Part shown: positions 6,156 to 6,650 of the stretch, one piece after another | Numbering within the stretch: position 1 is the first letter of the stretch | How the letters are laid out: each line of letters opens with the position of its first letter | Origin: a bacterium | Lineage (GTDB): Bacteria; Vulcanimicrobiota; Vulcanimicrobiia; Vulcanimicrobiales; SCRA01 | DNA length: 6,650 bases | NCBI GenBank assembly: GCA_028869325.1 | Contig: JAGWST010000467.1 | Span: 1 to 6,650 of the forward strand | Direction: 5' to 3' | Notes under the pieces: generated by a model | The model's input: only the letters and a program-made list of their open reading frames with translations | Told to the model about the DNA's origin: nothing | Databases searched by the model: none | Translations under genes and position numbers: made by a program

Positions 6156-6650
6156 CTACTTGAGGCGCTTCTCGACGGCGTTCCAATCGATGTTCGCGTA
6201 GAACGCCTCGATGTACTTGCCGCGCTCCGACGGCTTGTAGTCCAGCAGGAACGCGTGCTCCCAAACGTCCATCACGACCACCGGATTGAAGCCGACCAGG
6301 GCATCCTCTTGGTGCAGTGTGACCCAGGCGTTCGTCAGCCAACCGTTGGTGGGATCCTGGTAGAGGATCGCCCAGCCGACGCCGCGCATGCCGCCGATCG
6401 CGAAGAACTCCGACTTCCACTTCTCGAAGTCGCCGAAGCTCGACGAGATCGCCGCGGAAAGCTTGCTCCCAGGCTTCCCCGAGCCGCTAGGCGTCAGGTT
6501 GTCGAAGTAATACTCATGCAGGCGCATTCCGCTGTACTCGAATCCGAGACGCCGCTGGAGCTCCGCAAACTTCGGATCGGAGCCCTTACTGCCGTTAGCT
6601 GCGATCAGCTCGGAGATCTGCTCGTTGAGCAGGTTGGTGTTCTTGACGTA
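6156..6650 (-). CDS. Superoxide dismutase, Fe/Mn family (N-terminus outside window)
   Basis: The C-terminal 164 residues of the enzyme are present and the 5' end lies beyond 6650. It dismutates superoxide to oxygen and hydrogen peroxide at a mononuclear Fe or Mn centre. The first visible residues, YVKNTNLL, normally follow directly after the first metal histidine, which is therefore just outside the window. The second ligand is H45 in RLHEYYFDNL, and the third and fourth are the Asp and His of MDVWEHAFLLDY (D128 and H132 of the visible part). Other family features are FEKWKSEFFAIG, GVGWAILYQD (GSGW in most relatives) and a final SERGKYIEAFYANIDW. The metal cannot be decided without the N-terminal half. 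An internal ATG at 6527 is not the start, because clear SOD sequence precedes it in frame. No signal peptide can be judged. Confidence 0.93.
   Translation of the reverse strand, partial: YVKNTNLLNEQISELIAANGSKGSDPKFAELQRRLGFEYSGMRLHEYYFDNLTPSGSGKPGSKLSAAISSSFGDFEKWKSEFFAIGGMRGVGWAILYQDPTNGWLTNAWVTLHQEDALVGFNPVVVMDVWEHAFLLDYKPSERGKYIEAFYANIDWNAVEKRLK

Overview
This is a gene-dense, GC-rich chromosomal stretch from a bacterium. Five of the seven start codons that I place are GTG, several with good Shine-Dalgarno matches. No rRNA, tRNA, CRISPR or insertion sequence is visible. The mix fits a deep-branching, high-GC lineage such as Eremiobacterota or Armatimonadota: a MalT/LuxR-type ATPase regulator, a TlpA/ResA-like lipoprotein paired with a ResB-like membrane protein, a BepA-like M48 protease and a divergent FolD. 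That placement is an impression from protein style, not a measurement.

Layout. Positions 1-279 (minus) hold the N-terminal 93 residues of a P-loop regulator, with a -10-like box right before its ATG. Positions 280-400 carry that upstream region and a likely intrinsic terminator for the genes to the right. A minus-strand pair at 401-1836 encodes a secreted thioredoxin-fold lipoprotein (CPPC) and a four-helix membrane protein, joined by a GTGA stop/start overlap. Divergently, 1922-3877 (plus) encodes a secreted M48 metalloprotease (HELGH) with a long unclassified helical C-terminus. Its Shine-Dalgarno sequence sits inside a small hairpin that competes with a second hairpin.

The main discovery is at 3865-4374 (minus). 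A 169-residue AhpC/TSA peroxiredoxin-like gene is split by a single in-frame UGA exactly where the active-site cysteine of its xWCxxC motif belongs (TW-UGA-PRC). Reading resumes in the same frame into perfect family sequence. A compact stem-loop with a G-first apical loop lies 21 nt after the UGA, which fits the bacterial SECIS model. Other genes here end in TGA normally, so the best reading is a selenocysteine-containing peroxiredoxin (UxxC). A conventional gene caller would split it into two fragments or miss it.

Divergent from it, 4463-5329 (plus) encodes FolD, whose usual catalytic lysine and glutamine appear replaced. At the right end, a minus-strand pair follows: a superoxide dismutase of the Fe/Mn family (truncated by the window edge) and, 75 bp downstream, a stand-alone Lon N-terminal-domain protein. 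A strong GC hairpin lies between them.

Together the genes lean towards redox and envelope housekeeping (cytochrome c or disulfide handling, periplasmic proteolysis, peroxide and superoxide removal, one-carbon metabolism). They form several short transcription units rather than one pathway.
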